In this document: one piece after another, positions 62,959 through 64,000 of the stretch
How the letters are laid out: each line of letters begins with the position of its first letter
How positions within the stretch are numbered: position 1 is the stretch's first letter
Origin: Paenibacillus sp. BK033
GTDB lineage: Bacteria; Bacillota; Bacilli; Paenibacillales; Paenibacillaceae
Length of the DNA: 64,000 nucleotides
NCBI RefSeq assembly: GCF_004345425.1
Contig: NZ_SLVP01000001.1
Span: forward strand, 124,001 to 188,000
Direction: 5' to 3'
The notes under the pieces: generated by a model
The model's input: only the letters and a program-made list of their open reading frames with translations
Told to the model about the DNA's origin: nothing
Database searches by the model: none
Translations under genes and position numbers: made by a program

Positions 62959-64000
62959 ATGCATTCCATTAGAAAGCGCTATTTCCCGGCGCTTGCCGAA
63001 TATATTCGTGGCGGCGAGGAGCAGTCCCTCTACAAAGCATCAGAACTCGGTAGAGACATTAAAGGGTTCAACCCTGAGGAGATTATTGCTGTTCACGAGG
63101 AAAGTATCCAATATTTGGCCGCCAATGTGGAATCCGAAGAAGCGTTAAAGCTTTATAATCAATCATTCATGTTTCTAATAGAAGTGATGGTTGCCCACAG
63201 AATGAACGAAGTACCGGCTGAAACGGTCGAACAGAAGTTTTCGGATATGCGCGAGAGGCTTTTTCTTTCCAACCGCTCCTTTGAGATGGTTAAACATAAG
63301 TATGAGAACGTCCTCCAGCATATGGACAGCGGCATTGCGTTGTTTGACAGCGACGGGATCTTGTCATTTATCAACGTCCGGATGGCGAAGCTTCTCGATA
63401 TTCCGCGCAAAACGTTAGTCGGCTGCAATTTGCGGGAGATTCTGCTGCATCCGCTGCTGAAGCGGTCTACCAAGCGAGTTATTCTCCGCCTACATAAGGA
63501 AATGATTCTGAAACGGAATGTGTACTACGAGTTCCAGGATAAGGACGGCAAGCATTTGCTTGTGTCCTTTACTTACGGCGATCAGATGAACGGCGATTTT
63601 TTAATCAGCGTGAAGGATGTTTCCGAGTATAAGCAAATCGAGCAGACCGCGCTGCAGAACGACAAGCTGGCCATGCTGGGCCGGATTGCGGCAGCGATTG
63701 CTCACGAGATCCGTAACCCGCTCACCTCTATTCGCGGGTTTATTCAATTACTGCGGCCTTATTTGATGCAGCTTGGCAAGGAAGAGTATGCCCGGATTAT
63801 TCTTACGGAGATCGACCGGGCGAATGATATTATTTTCGAATTCTTGAATTCTTCCAAGCCGTCAGCGCCAATGAAGAAGTCCGTATCGATTAACCGGCTG
63901 ATACAAGAGGTTATTCTTCTGACCGAAAGCGAAGCGCTGATGCGCAACTGCGACATTCAATTGGAAACCTACGAGAATGAACGTGATTTGATGGTCTCCA
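62959..64000 (+). CDS. Sporulation-type sensor histidine kinase (partial, 3' end outside window)
   Basis: About 347 residues are visible. The N-terminal ~90 residues resemble an RsbU/RsbR-type four-helix domain (YKASELGRDIKGFNPEEIIAVHEE), then a PAS domain (about 115-225; VLQHMDSGIALFDSDGIL and KDVSEYKQIEQ) and the HisKA phospho-site His249 in AIAHEIRNPLTSIRGFIQLL. The ATPase domain lies beyond the edge. It has no transmembrane helix, as in KinA-like or stress-linked kinases. ATG 62959 has GGAGG seven bases upstream; ATG 62956 is also possible. Confidence 0.88.
   Translation, partial: MHSIRKRYFPALAEYIRGGEEQSLYKASELGRDIKGFNPEEIIAVHEESIQYLAANVESEEALKLYNQSFMFLIEVMVAHRMNEVPAETVEQKFSDMRERLFLSNRSFEMVKHKYENVLQHMDSGIALFDSDGILSFINVRMAKLLDIPRKTLVGCNLREILLHPLLKRSTKRVILRLHKEMILKRNVYYEFQDKDGKHLLVSFTYGDQMNGDFLISVKDVSEYKQIEQTALQNDKLAMLGRIAAAIAHEIRNPLTSIRGFIQLLRPYLMQLGKEEYARIILTEIDRANDIIFEFLNSSKPSAPMKKSVSINRLIQEVILLTESEALMRNCDIQLETYENERDLMVS

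Overview
The window is chromosomal DNA of a Gram-positive, endospore-forming-type bacterium, most likely Paenibacillus or a close relative (inference). Support: genes of about 52% G+C with strong AGGAGG ribosome sites; a Firmicutes-type Fur/PerR pair of circuits; a T-box before ilvB; an infC-rpmI-rplT operon with an L20-type leader and an AUU start; SigI/RsgI; a YesM/YesN two-component pair next to LplB/LplC-type sugar permeases; and squalene-hopene cyclase. No prophage, insertion sequence, CRISPR array, rRNA or tRNA gene was seen.

Layout. 1-9.8 kb: start of a hydroxyacid-dehydrogenase-type gene (minus), pgi and an IMPACT/YigZ gene, a sulfate uptake operon (cysT-cysW-cysA-sbp), a HAD phosphatase, a CtpB-like protease, a Fur-box-controlled small Cys-rich protein and ferritin. 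9.8-20.4 kb: membrane protein, UvrD-like helicase, two acetyltransferases, fur under two PerR boxes, DUF1904 protein, squalene-hopene cyclase, RluA-type pseudouridine synthase and a stalk-domain trypsin-like protease. 20.5-28.8 kb: B12/radical-SAM protein, deoxynucleoside kinase, ROK regulator with MFS exporter/importer, the tRNA-modification pair ytqA-mnmM, and trmB. 28.9-34 kb: PAP2 phosphatase, two glycosyltransferases, infC-rpmI-rplT. 34-50.7 kb: a carbohydrate-use island: AraC regulator, GH95 glycosidase, a secreted CBM-bearing clan GH-D glycosidase, YesM/YesN kinase and regulator, LplB/LplC permeases, solute-binding lipoprotein, and a second, cytoplasmic paralogue of the clan GH-D enzyme. 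50.9-59.8 kb: Gly-rich small protein, acetyltransferase, the T-box-controlled ilvB-ilvN-ilvC-leuA-yjbQ-leuB branched-chain amino acid operon, and a PerR-box peroxiredoxin. 59.9-64 kb: Zn-ribbon-like protein behind tandem leader repeats, sigI-rsgI, and a truncated sensor kinase.

How it works together. Iron and peroxide control are interlinked: PerR boxes sit before fur and before a 2-Cys peroxiredoxin, while a perfect Fur box sits before the small Cys-rich gene. The sugar island has a coherent logic: secreted enzyme cuts, lipoprotein and two permeases import (the ATPase must come from elsewhere), cytoplasmic GH-D and GH95 enzymes finish, under YesM/YesN, AraC and probably CcpA control. The ilv-leu operon is read through a Leu-type T-box, and its ilvC segment is bracketed by strong hairpins.

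The most unusual non-coding items are a repeat family placed directly against the ribosome binding sites of two unrelated genes (29.5 and 59.9-60.1 kb), a 200-nt near-complete hairpin after the YesM kinase gene (41.1-41.3 kb), and a cluster of GTTGGA-type hairpin repeats beside it. All calls come from reading the sequence; no database search was run.
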